This document shows positions 32,867-43,839 of a DNA stretch of 64,000 bases, piece by piece (position 1 is the first letter of the stretch; each line of letters opens with the position of its first letter). Made by a program: the position numbers and the translations under genes. Source of the DNA: Diospyros lotus (lineage: Eukaryota; Streptophyta; Magnoliopsida; Ericales; Ebenaceae). The stretch spans positions 62,001 to 126,000 of the forward strand of contig NC_068348.1 of NCBI RefSeq assembly GCF_014633365.1, given 5' to 3'. The notes under the pieces were generated by a model. That model was not told the DNA's origin, made no database searches, and saw only the letters and a list, made by a program, of their open reading frames with translations.

Positions 32867-34834
32867 ATCGTCGAAATATTTCAATTTCTTACGTATGAAT
32901 TCGATTATGTTGTTATTTGTGAAATAATTAAATAATTGTTGTGTTTGTATTTTTTTTTTTTTTGGATTACAAAACATTCTTTTGTGAAAGGGAAAAAATC
33001 GTGTATGACACAGAAAAGTAAAAATACTGGGTCCGGGGTGCATACGGATGCATTGGGGCGTCGAAAGACGCGGCCAAGCAAGGCCCGCGTGCGTTAGGCA
33101 AGGCTTGGGGCCACCTGGGCGCGCGTGCGCTAGCACGGCCAGGCAGGGTTGCGCGCACAAGGCGTAGCCGGGTGCAGGCATGACCCGCGAGCGCGCCCGG
33201 GACCCGCGGGTTTGACCCGCAACTCGCGTAAGGCCTGCAGGTGCGACTCGCGCGCGGCCCCCGCGGCCGTTACAGCCCATGCTGGCTGTGGCCCCATGCG
33301 CCCAAGCATGGCCCGTTTGCACCAGGTGAGCCCCATCCGGCCCTAGCCATGCCTAGTTGACCTTTTGGGCTGACAGCATGTACGATATACTGTCCAGCCG
33401 CCTCCTAGCCCCTCCCGCTGCCTCGGGTTTTGATTTGACCCTTCCCTGGGGTTCACGTGAAACACCCGGGCCGACCCTTCGATGGCCCAGTGCATTCCGT
33501 TCCCTCGAGTGGGGCCCGACCAAATTGTTTGGCAATTTTTTATTATTTTTATCCGATCCATGAGTGTATGACACCTATAGGCCATGATTAAAAATGGGCC
33601 GGGGCCGTTAATTGGATTATTTATTAATTATTGGGCTGCTAGTGTATGTTTGACATGCATTGGTTGATCTAAGGCCTATTGAGCCTTGTTAGTTAGACTA
33701 ATGGATGGAGCCCAAGCCCAACACAATTAAAACAATTTTGTTTTTCCAAAATTATACAAATTTTCAATTTATTGAAAGCATTTCATTAAGATTGAAATAG
33801 ATGCGACAATTAATTAACATAATTGTGAATGTATCAATGTGATTTATTGCATGGGTGTATGGTATGGATCGAGTCGGCCATTTATTTTATATTGGGAATG
33901 AATGCTTGTAAATTTGGTTTTTGAAATAGGGTCTGCGTGTCTTGCCTCTCTTATACTCTGATGTACATTCTCTTCTCATCTCACTTCCCCCGAATGTAAC
34001 TCGGGATTTCTGATTCTATGTAATGTATGTAGAATAGAATAGAGTAGTGATAATTGTAGTTTGTATGAAGAGCAAGAGATGGAGCCAAATTGAAGATAAG
34101 ATTCGAAGACCAATGAAGGCTTGAAGAATGTGCTTAAGAAGCAAGTTGTGATTCTTCACCTAGGTTTGACCCGTTAACTTCCCTTCTATGGCTCGAGGGG
34201 GCTAACCGTAGTTATCCATACCATACACCGGTTTGAGTCACTTATTACGCATGATTAACTTGATTAATTGCATGTGATGAGACCTAAATAAATAAATAAT
34301 AATCCCCTCATTAATATTAAGCCAACTTGCCTTCCATCATTATGAAGCATTAGGTTTCTAGCTAGCACTTGATTTGTTGAGTCACTCGAGGTCATGTGTC
34401 ACCTATGATTCCTATGTTTTATGGGTCATGAGATGTCCCTGAATGATGGGTCCGACTTAACTAGAAAGGTGGGGTTTATTGAGTCACTCAAGGCCTTACT
34501 AAGTATAGAGGCAAAGATTGGGAGTCACATAAGATGTGCTTAACAAGGAGTTGTCGACCCAATGAATCTAGGAGTTGCATGGAGATGCAATTGGTAGCAA
34601 GTACCTACCTAATCAATCCTAGCACAATTTGTTGAGTCACTCAAGGTTGTGCGAGGGGAGATGGGATCCTAGCCCATTAGGAAATCTTCCAACGGGATTT
34701 CCTAAGTTATGTCTTGAGGGTGGCAAACTCGTAGAAAATAGTGGGAGCAATCATAAAATGTTACTTCTTACAATTTATGATTTCGTAATTCAATATGACT
34801 ATAATAATATCTCTATAATTCAGTTGTAGATCCA
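32867..34834 (+). other. Long copia leader, no gene
   Basis: About 2 kb between primer site and gag. 33030-33520 is a GC-rich block in an AT-rich background; ORFs there on both strands are composition artefacts. 34230-34640 has four TGAGTCA motifs (34234, 34378, 34480, 34633), three within GAGTCACTC(A/G)AGG. I see no domain. A foreign insertion in the leader is possible, but no target duplication was found. Confidence 0.55.
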
Positions 34835-35500
34835 GAATGTTTGGAAATATGTCGATAAGATTGATACTTGAGGGTAATAATACCTTCAACGAGACTAATT
34901 TCTATGACTGAGAGATCATCTTGAGGATAGTCCTCACGTATGATAAGATTCTCAATGCGATAGAGAGATCTCTTCTTTCGAAGCCACCAGTTGAGTAAAT
35001 AGTAGCACATAAGGCCTGGATGATGCACAAGGGTGATATGATCATCGCTCGGTGTATCACCTTGGCTGCCATGATCCCGAAGCATAAGCGACAACATAAA
35101 ATTTATCTGTTGAGAAGCATGTCATGGAGATGATACGTTTTATCAATAGGTTATTAGAGCTGAACTTGGGTATGGATGTAGAAACTTACCCTAAATTTGG
35201 TGCTACAAGTCCCTCCCTAACGGTTATGGAAGAGACTCTTAGAGAGTTGTTCTCCATGCTAAGGGACGTCAAGCCTAAGCTTATATAAAGGCCAAGAGAA
35301 GTGTTCTCTTAGTTGAAGAGCCCAAGGTGCACAGGGGAAAACCCAAGAGTAAGAAAGCCAAAAGAAAGAAGAGTTCTTCTATAACGCAATCTAAAAGAGT
35401 CTAGAAAACCAAAACCCAAAAGGGCAAGGAGGATGCGATCTATCTCCACTGTGATAAATCGGGAGGTGTAGAGTAAGAAGAGTTATACTCAGGGCACTTC
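34835..35500 (+). pseudogene. gag: Copia(+) gag, degenerate
   Basis: Translation across stops gives ETNFYD, ILRIVLTYDKILNAIERSL, AHKAWMMHKGDMII, CITLAAMIPKHKRQHK, then a jump to LRELFSMLRDVKPKL, the usual order in copia gag but with the middle missing. A ruined zinc knuckle (LHCDKSGG) is near 35450. Several stops and a deletion make it non-functional. The minus-strand ORF at 34813-35097 is antisense to it. Confidence 0.7.
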
Positions 35501-36122
35501 AGGTTTTATGTTATTGGAATTAATCTATCTATTTTTTATCAGTCCACATGGGTATTAGATACTGGATCTAATGCTCATATTTACACTTTTGTGTATGGGC
35601 TTAGGAGTATGGGGAGATTAATAATTGGAGAAGTGTACCTACACGTGAGAAATGGATCAAGAGTTGTTCCATTAGTTGTAGGGACTTATTTATTGACATT
35701 GCCCATAAGGCTTGTATTGGAGTTACATAACTGTTACTACAATCTTAGTTAACTAGGAATATAATTTCTAATTCTTGTTTGACAATGATGGATATTCATT
35801 TTTATTTAAGAACAATAGTTGTTCATTTTATAAAAATGAGTTGTTTTATAGTAAAGCAACAGTACGTAACGGTTTATATGTCCTTGATGTTGATACTCCT
35901 ATCAATAATATAAATATTAAGCGACTTAAATCAGATGATTTAAATAGCACTTATTTATGACATTGTTGTATTAGCCATATAAATGAGACTTGCATATCCA
36001 ACTTGCATAAAGATGGATATCTTGGCACATTTGATTATGAATCATAAGGTTCTTGTGAATCTTGTTTACTTGGCAAAATGACTAAGTCTCCTTTTAAAGT
36101 AAAGGGAGTGAAGGCTACATAA
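35501..36122 (+). pseudogene. Copia(+) protease and pre-integrase zinc-binding region
   Basis: The protease active site reads WVLDTGSNAHIYTFVYGL, with the DTGS triad intact, followed by GEVYLHVRNGSRV and VGTYLLTLP. The pre-integrase segment (35775-36110) has GLYVLDV, then in a broken frame CCISHINETCISNLHKDGYLG and CESCLLGKMTKSPF, the HHCC-type zinc-binding part. In-frame stops at 35958 and before 36123. Confidence 0.8.
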
Positions 36123-36830
36123 GTGTTAAGGCTTGTGCACATTGATGTGTGTGGGCCCATGTCCACCCAAGGTAGAGGTGGATATGTCTACTTCATAACC
36201 TTTACTGATGATAGATCATATTTTGGTTATGTGTATCTCATAAGACACAAATCTGAGGCTTTTGAAAAGTTTAAAGAATTCATATTTGAAGTAGAGAAAC
36301 AAATTGGGAAAAGTATCAAAGTAGTTCGATCAGATCGAGGTGGTGAATACTTAAATAGTGAGTTTCTAGATCATCTGAAGCAGAATGAGATTCTCTCACA
36401 ATGGACTCCATCCAGAACACCAGAGATGAATGGTGTGTCTGAAAAGAGGGATAGGACCTTGTTGGACATGGTCTGGTCCATAATGAGTGGCACTGAACTC
36501 CCCTTTTCATTTTGGGATTCGCACTCCTCACCGCGATCTTTGTTTTGAATAGGGTTCTAAGCAAGTCAGTTACTCAGACTCCATATGAGATATGGAAAGA
36601 AAAGAAACCAAATATGTCTTTCCTTAAGATTTGGGGTTGTCAAATTTATGTCAAACGTGTTGACACTAATAAGCTACAACCAAAATCAACAAGATGTTTG
36701 TTTGTGGGATATCCAAAGGAAACAAATGGATATCACTTTTACCACCTATATGAACAAAAGGTGTTTTGTTGCCAAGCATGTGATATTCCTTAAGAAGGAA
36801 TTCTTAGATGATGTGGCTAGTGGGAGGAAT
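36123..36830 (+). pseudogene. Copia(+) integrase
   Basis: The core is open from 36123 to 36548. It has the three catalytic residues: Asp in VHIDVCGPM, Asp in RSDRGGEYLN, Glu in MNGVSEKRDR. A frameshift near 36530 leads to FVLNRVLSKSVTQTPYEIW and LKIWGCQIYVKR, and a second near 36770 leads to HVIFLKKEFLDD. The GKKP-type spacing (YEIWKEKKP) and the position before RT are as in Ty1-copia, not gypsy. Confidence 0.88.
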
Positions 36831-37413
36831 GTTAAGCTCGAAAAGATTCGAGGAAAACCACAAACAAATACTCCCCTCCAGGAACCTGAGAAAAATCAGA
36901 TACAAGATGTTGTGTCAATTCCCCAACCTTCTACACAAGAACCTCGTAGATCGATGAGGGTTCGTCACGAGCAAGAGAGATATGGATTTCTCATCTCGAC
37001 ACATGGAGATGTGCTTCTAGCAGTGAACGATGAACCTACTACCTATGATGAGGCAATGTTTGACATTGACTCTAGGTTATAACAGATGGATGACAAAATA
37101 GCTTTCCTTAAAGGAAACCTAATCGAGGATGTGTAGATGACATAGCTTGATAGTTTTGTTACCCATGAACATGCAAATAAGATTTGCAAGTTGAAAAGGT
37201 CCATTTATGGACTAAAGCAAGCATCCTAGAGTTAGAATCAATGTTTTGATGAAAAGATCAAAAGGTTTGATTTTTCACAAAAGGGAAGTTGATCCTTGTG
37301 TTTATAAGAAGGTTAGTGGGAGCACAGTTACCATTTTTTAGTCCTATATGTGGACAATATATTGCTCATTAGGAATGTTGTTCCCATGTTGCAATCAGTT
37401 AAAAGATGGCTTT
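36831..37413 (+). pseudogene. Copia(+) reverse transcriptase, 5' part
   Basis: The linker ends RRSMRVRHEQERYGF and YDEAMFDIDSRL, then most of the finger domain is missing. Readable pieces are FLKGNLIEDV, CKLKRSIYGLKQAS and LYVDNILLIRNVVPML. The catalytic motif is YVDN here rather than YVDD, an inactivating change. Athila-2 interrupts at 37413 within SVKRWL; the frame continues at 45262. Confidence 0.85.
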
Positions 37414-38841
37414 TGATAAGTGTCTTTTATACGCTTATTTTGGTCTATAAACTTAGCATTTATACATTCAATAAGCATGATTTCTACTTGATTTGGTTCT
37501 ATATATGCTTATGTAGATGTGGAGCATGTGTTAAAGCGAATATGAAGCAAAAAGAATGATTTTGGCATATGATGGGAGTGAAATGAAGCTTGGAGGCATG
37601 GTCGGGTACCGAATTAAAAGAAAGCAAAAGAGTATCCAGCAAAAAGTGGAAGATGATGAAGAAAGAAGTAAAAAAAAGAAGGCTAGCGAGCTTATAGCGG
37701 TATGCATACCGCTGTAAGACTGTTGTAAGATTTAGTTGCTGGAGCTCACGGTCCTACAGCGGAATGCATACCGCTGTAGGACCGCTTTAGGATTTGCTTT
37801 CTGGAGCTCACGGGTCTGCAGTAACAAGCATACCGCGGTAGGACCGCGGTAAGGTTCAAAGCTTCGTTTTAAGCCCGTTTCAATCCAAATAAAAGAGAGA
37901 TGGACTCCTTCAAGGTGTAGGACTTTTTGATAACCTAAAGAGAACTATATAAAGGCTCATTTAAGAAAGATGAAGGACTTTTTGGAAGGAAGGAGAAGAC
38001 GGCAAGTCGAGGCAAAAATAGGAGATTTTCTTGAAGATCTTCGGTTTTTGGTTTTATTTTTCTGTTCTTTCTTCTTTACAACATTATGAACTCCGTTTTT
38101 ATTACCCTTTCGTTGTTTGAAACTATGTTAGGCTAAGTACTTTATGACTAGGGTGATTGATGAAACCTAGTTCAATGTTGGTTTAATTAAAAGTAGTTGG
38201 GTTTTATTTTATTCTTGTCTTTTGAGTTGATCGTTTGTTATGCACTAATTCTGTTTTAATGCTTGGCCGCCCTTAGAACGTGTTTGTGATTTATATTGCT
38301 TTTGAGAGATTCAATATAAATTAGCACTTGATAATAAACGACATAAGGTTCGATAATAGGTAGAGATGCCGTTATGCCTTGTGAAATCTTATTTTGATGA
38401 TCATTGTGGATAAATGCATGTTTGTATATTTGCAAGTTAATTAGAGATAATTAATCTCATATGTGAGCATAGATTCGATTGACCATCGAGAGAGGCTTTT
38501 GAGTAACTTAGGATCATTGATTTTCATCTCAAAGCAAGAATTATGAAACCCGATCACTGAAAGATTTAACCTTTTATAGAACTATGGTGGATTCATGAAC
38601 CCTAGTGCATTAGATTTCTATCTTTAAAACCTAAAGAGTTATTTTGTGTTTTACTTTTGGTGAGTTAGTTTTAACTTATATAAAACTTCCATTTAGTATT
38701 ATTTAGATTGTGTGTGGCTTATTAAAGTTAATAGTGGTTAAAGTAGGAATTAAAAGCTAATCCTCGTGGGAACGATACTTGATTCATCATTATATTACTT
38801 GTTGCGATTCCGTTGACTTGCGAGAAAGAAAAAGGCGAACA
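37414..38841 (+). repeat. Athila-2 5' LTR
   Basis: TGATAAGTGTC to GGCGAACA. It has the cleanest palindromes of the set (37752-37781). TATA box at 37946-37955. Confidence 0.93.
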
Positions 38842-38847
38842 AGTTTT

Positions 38848-38865
38848 TGGCGCCGTTGCCGGGGA
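38848..38865 (+). other. Primer-binding site for tRNA-Asp, Athila-2
   Basis: Same 18 bases as at 1766-1783, six bases after the LTR. Confidence 0.93.
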
Positions 38866-38980
38866 TTGGTTATTTTGATTACTATTTTAATTAAGATTAG
38901 CTTTAATACTTGTGTTGCTTTCTTTAATTTTTGACGCTGAACTATTTCAATTTTTGCTGTGTTAGGATTGAAAATAGTGC

Positions 38981-39306
38981 ATGCGGCGTTCAGAATGTCT
39001 TGATCTTGTTGAGTTTGATCTGAAGATTGAACAAACCTTTCATCAAAGACGTCGTGAACAAAGAGCAAAAAGGGAACAATAACAAAGCACAATGGGCGAC
39101 AACGAAAATCAGCTTGTTCAAATAGAGCGTACTGCTGAGATCAATGAGAGAGATATCTTGATGGGGGATTTCATGATGCCTCCAGTCATTGAGAACCAGT
39201 CGAGCATAGTTTATCCTCTATATGGGCATGATAACTTCCAATTGAGGCCGGATGCGATAAATTTGTTCTCCAACAACAAAAAGTAATTCAGACCAACAAA
39301 AAGTAA
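38981..39306 (+). pseudogene. gag: Athila-2 gag remnant
   Basis: ATG 38981 (MRRSECLDL). A TAA replaces a CAA codon of copy 1 near 39079. The frame then runs through MGDFMMPPVIENQSS to LRPDAINLFSNN, where it meets the deletion. The filler repeats CAACAAAAAGTAA at 39274-39286 and 39294-39306, and the frame stops in it. Unlike copy 1, it keeps the bases whose loss shifted the frame near 2053. Confidence 0.85.
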
Positions 39307-40533
39307 CTACCATCAGCGCAAAAAGTTCTTTTCAGATCTCAAGTATTACTTTTGGGAGGATCCTATTCTGTACCGATGCGGTGCCGACCAAGTAATTCGG
39401 AGATGTGTCCCAGAAGAAGAAATGGAACTGATCCTGGAGCAGTATCATGCTTCACCATATGGTGGACATTTTGGGAATCAAAGACAGCAGCAAAGGTCCT
39501 TCAATCTGGATTTTATTGGCCTACTCTTTTTAGAGATACTCAAACATTGGTAAAGAAGTGTGATCGGTGCCAATGGACGGGAAACTTATCACGAAAGCAA
39601 GAGATGCCTCTTCATGGAATTCTTGAAGTTGAGTTATTTGATGTTTGGGGCATTGATTTCATGGGCCCATTTTCACCATCATTTGCCAATGCTTATATTT
39701 TGGTGGCAGTAGATTACGTCTCCAAGTGGGTCGAGGCTGTTGCTTTACCCACTAATGATGGCCGAGCCGTGGTGAGTTTCCTCAAGAAAAATATTTTTAC
39801 TCGTTTTGGTACTCCTCAGGCCATAATAAGTGATGGGGGAAAGCATTTTTGCAATCGATACTTTGACAATCTTTTGGCCAAATATGGGGTGAAACACAAG
39901 GTTGCCACTCCCTATCATCCCCAAACAAGTGGGCAAGTGGAGATTTCAAATCGAGAGCTGAAGAGGATATTGGAGCTCACTGTGAATGCATCTCGTAAAG
40001 ATTGGTCGAAAAAACTTGACGATGCACTATGGGCTTATCGCACTGCATTTAAGACGCCGATTGGGATGTCACCATATCGTCTTATTTTTGGAAAAGCATG
40101 TCACCTACCAATTGAGTTGGAGCATCGAGCCTATTGGGCAGTGAAAAAGCTAAATTTTGATTTAAAGAAGGCTGGTGAAAAGAGGTTATTACAGCTAAAT
40201 GAATTAGATGAATTTCGGTTGGAGGCATATGAAAATGCCAAGTTATACAAGGAGCGAACCAAAAAATGGCATGATCATCACATTCATGGGAAGCAATTTG
40301 AGGTGGGGCAAAAAGTGTTGTTATTCAACTCACATCTCAAGCTATTTCCAGGCAAGTTGCGCTCAAGGTGGTCTGGGTCGTTCACTGTTGCCAAAGTTTA
40401 TCAACATGGTGTTGTTGATGTCACTCACGACACCAAGGGTACTTTTAAGGTGAATGGACAGCGACTCAAGCCATATCTAGGGGAGGAATTTGCCAAGAAA
40501 AAGACATCCACCGAATTAAGCAATCCGGAATGA
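39307..40533 (+). pseudogene. Athila-2 integrase, nearly intact
   Basis: The N-terminal part starts at [15 protein letters not shown] in one frame. One missing base near 39476 (GHFG) shifts it into the long frame that ends at 40533. In that frame lie the cysteine pair KCDRC and the catalytic core, with Asp in GIDFM, Asp in ISDGGKHF and Glu in GQVEISNRE, the last two 35 residues apart. The C-terminus is [14 protein letters not shown]. Without RT upstream there is no natural start, so expression as a polyprotein is lost. The translation before residue 45 of the long ORF is out of frame. Confidence 0.92.
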
Positions 40534-41618
40534 GCAGCAGCACAGTCAAGCTAATGACTCTAAACAAGCGCTTTTGGGAGGCAACCCAATTCTATATCCT
40601 TTCATTTTTTATTTGATGTTGTTTCTTCCATTTTCCCTATTTAGCATTTGTTTAAAGTGTTAGGTTCTAGGTTAGAGAGTGCCTTGGTTAGGAGAGTTTC
40701 TCACTTAGAGCCTAGGCTATATAAATGAAAATTAAAAAAAAAAGAAAAAAGGAAAAACAAAAAATAATAATCATAATAAAAAAAAATCAAAAAAGGGGGG
40801 CAGTTCGCACCTTGGCCGCGGCATGCATGCCGCGGCCGCAGCGCGAGGCAGTAGCCTCTCTGCTGCTCGCGAGCGAGCCGCGGTATGCATACCGCTGCCA
40901 GCCCGCGCCACAGCATCCTTGTTGTGGCTCGCGGGTGGGCCGTGGCATGCATGCCGCGACCGCACCGCGGAATGAGTCGGCCTCTTAAGGCCAACCCACT
41001 CCCTTTTATTTTCTCCCCCTTTCTCCTTTTCTCCTCTCATTCTTCACCCCACCCTCGCCTACCATCCCTCTAACTTACTCCCAGCCCTCTTTTCCAAGTT
41101 TTCCCTCAAGGCCTTTCTTTCTACTCTCTCCCACTTCAACATCAAAGGTATGTTTCACATTCTTTTAGTGTTTTTTGTATGGATTGGTGCCCTATTTTGG
41201 AAATGGGTGATGAGTTATTTTGTGAATGAGAGTAATGATGTTGTGGTTGATGATGTTGTGTTGGGTTTGTTGCTATTTGTTGTGTTTTTGTTTGGGGAAA
41301 ATTCATGGATCCTAAGCCCTATTTTCTTCTCTTCCACTCAACTAGCACACCAAGTGTTAGATGAAATGCCCCAACTACACATTCCCACACACATTTTCAC
41401 ATTCATTGCATTATGAATTGAGGGAATAGAATGAATTGAGTTTGGGGGGATATTGTGGCACCTTTGGCTCTCCAAATTATTTCTTTCTTACAAAATAAAT
41501 ACATAACACCAAAAAAAAAAAAAAAAAAGAGACACAAATAAGCCAAGAATTAACTGCTTACTTCTCTTCTTCGTTCTCATGTTTGATTTTATGCCTCCAG
41601 GAACGAGCCCGAACAAAG
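40534..41618 (+). promoter_or_regulatory. Athila-2 spacer with putative internal promoter and intron
   Basis: The same organisation as 6714-7802: TATATAAAT at 40718-40726, three ATGCAT-centred palindromes (perfect 24-base one at 40814-40837), pyrimidine-rich leader, donor GTATGT at 41148, acceptor CCTCCAG ending 41600, ATG at 41619. The ORFs at 40701-41416 on both strands are GC-block or leader artefacts. Confidence 0.55.
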
Positions 41619-42507
41619 ATGGCACCCAAAACTCGCTACACTCCAGCCGTCAACAAGGGTAAGGCCATTGCCACGAGTTCCAAAGCTTCCAAACGGCCAT
41701 GAGTTGATCCTCCATCATATCCAATATAACTCACTCCAAGAGCTGAAGAAAGAGCCCGAGTGATAGAGTCATGGCCTCTCCACAGGGAGTGGGAAGTTGA
41801 CCTTGCTAGCATTGAGATCACTGGAGTTTCTGAAGTAATTCATGCCAAGCACTGGCACAAACTTTGTGCCAAACCTCACAAGATCTATCCCTCTGTGGTT
41901 CAAGAATTTTTGGCCAATTTCAATGATAATATACCCTCCACGGATGCAGCTTCTTTATGCCTTGGCTACTGGACATGAATTGAATTTTGGCGAGCATATC
42001 TTCCAACAAATCGTCACCCTCGCCTTAGCCAAGGGTAGTAAGAAGAGGATTTACTTTCCCGCGCTCATCTCAGCATTGTGCAAGCAAGCCAAAGTCCCTA
42101 CATCCACATCTGAGCTCAACAAGACGAAGCCTGCACCGATCAATCTATATACTATCCAGCAGTCTCATACTCAGATTGCCCAACACCGACATGCAGCTCG
42201 CATGCGAGACGCCGAAGCAGAGGCCAAGGAAGAAGATAAAGCCGAGCAGTACATGGAACCCGCAGCACCACCCGCAGTGAGACCACCGCCCCACCGCCGA
42301 CCTGGAGGGGTCAACTTCGGCCCCACATTAGAGGTCATGCAAGCACAAATTCAAGACAATCGAGATGAGCAAGATCGATAATTTCACGTGTTGCAAGCAG
42401 GCCTGGATGTTCTAAGAGCCAACCTTCATACCCAGCACGAGGAGGTGAGATCCATGTTTGCCCAGCTGCTCTGGTCCCAGCCGCCGCCACCTCCCGACGA
42501 CCATTGA
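41619..42507 (+). pseudogene. Athila-2 extra ORF, deleted and frameshifted
   Basis: MAPKTRYTPAVNKGKA as in copy 1, then a TGA near 41700 where copy 1 has CGA. A 296-base deletion (equal to 8117-8412 of copy 1, with 2-base microhomology AT) removes the conserved VRGVWVPFSP part and shifts the frame. The C-terminal half (LLYALATGHELNFGE, KGSKKRIYFPALISALCK) is open at 41842-42381; TAA at 42379 is CAA in copy 1. The natural end, TGA at 42505-42507, is visible here because this copy lacks the solo LTR. Confidence 0.8.
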
Positions 42508-43839
42508 TTTCCTCCGACCATCACTGCACCGATTCTTCTGTCCAGGTACCTTCCTTCCTTTTTGATACTTTTCGAGCCCTTGGGACAATGACTCATTTTA
42601 AGTTTGGGGGGAGGGTTTTGATGATCCAATCATGCATGATGTGTTCACCTATCTAGTTTTTTTTTTTTTTTTAAAAAAAAAAATTCTTGTGTTGTTGGGT
42701 AGACATGCCATCAATGATGAAACTTATTTGGTACCATTTTGATGAAATGAGTAAAGATAGTGATGCTCTCATTTTGTTTTGTGGTTCATTATCCATGTTA
42801 GACGAATGTTTGAGCACAAGTGTCAGGAAGTTAAATGCACAGGTTCCCAATTAAACTTTCGCCCTTAAACCAACTTTGTGAGTGACTCAATCATCAAACA
42901 TTATGAAAAAAAAATTTGGGGAAGATTGAGCCATGATAGCAAATGTTGAGGAATGTGTTCACTCCGTGCTTTGTGTGGAATGTGTTAAGCATACTAAGGG
43001 AAGCTAGGCAATGACCATAGGCTAGTGATCTAATCCCTATGTCACTATGTCGTGCACCAATGTAAAGTTGAGCCTGCATATATCTTATACCTTTCTTCGT
43101 AGCCTAAATGACTTGAGTGATTATGCCCGTAGAGGTATCTTAAAACCTGGTGCCCCGTGGTCATCTGGCTTGGGAGTCATCAGCTGAAAGCTCGTTACGA
43201 GGGTCATTCAGAAAGCTTAATGGAGTGAAGGCTTGCACATAAGATATCAAAAAAAAAAAAAAAACGAGATGGAGCATAAAATGCACTCGTTCAGCAAAAA
43301 AAAAAAAATCAATAATGGTGCCAATGTTTGTAACTCTTAGGGATTGAGAAAACTGGTGGGTTTGACTGTCTAATGGATGTTAGCATGCCGAAGCATTCAA
43401 AATAAGAGAGAGTCCTCACAAACCAAGACAACGCCATTTTTGGCTGAGTCCAACCAAACTTGAACAAGAAAGGAAAGAGTGATTGAGAGCACCTAGGGAC
43501 TGAATGAAAAGACCAAGTTTGGGGGTAGAGTGCATATTACGAGGGAGAAAGCATACAGGACCATCAAAGGGGTCGGGATACCAACAACCTTATGCATGAT
43601 ATTGTACCCGACAGGATTCGCACACACACGTCAAAACATGGAATAAGTCTAAAAAATGTTTTGTAGCATTACTAGAACACTTTGTGTGAATTATGAATGA
43701 TACCAAAATCTGAGGCTACCTTGAAGGCTATTCAACTTGTAAGTGATTTTGAAACATTAACTATTCTCTACTTGAGGGGTGATACATTTGAGTTGATAAT
43801 TTTTCTCAGGACGATCAAGAGTCTAAGTTTGGGGGTATT
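42508..43839 (+). other. Athila-2 3' non-coding zone and polypurine tract
   Basis: Collinear with 10485-11836. AAGTTTGGGGG motifs recur (42600, 43515, 43825), the last next to the LTR. No gene. Confidence 0.75.

Noticed and set aside
32810..33585. Ala/Arg-rich ORFs on both strands in the copia leader
   Set aside because: Composition effect of the GC-rich block; no domain, no conserved start.
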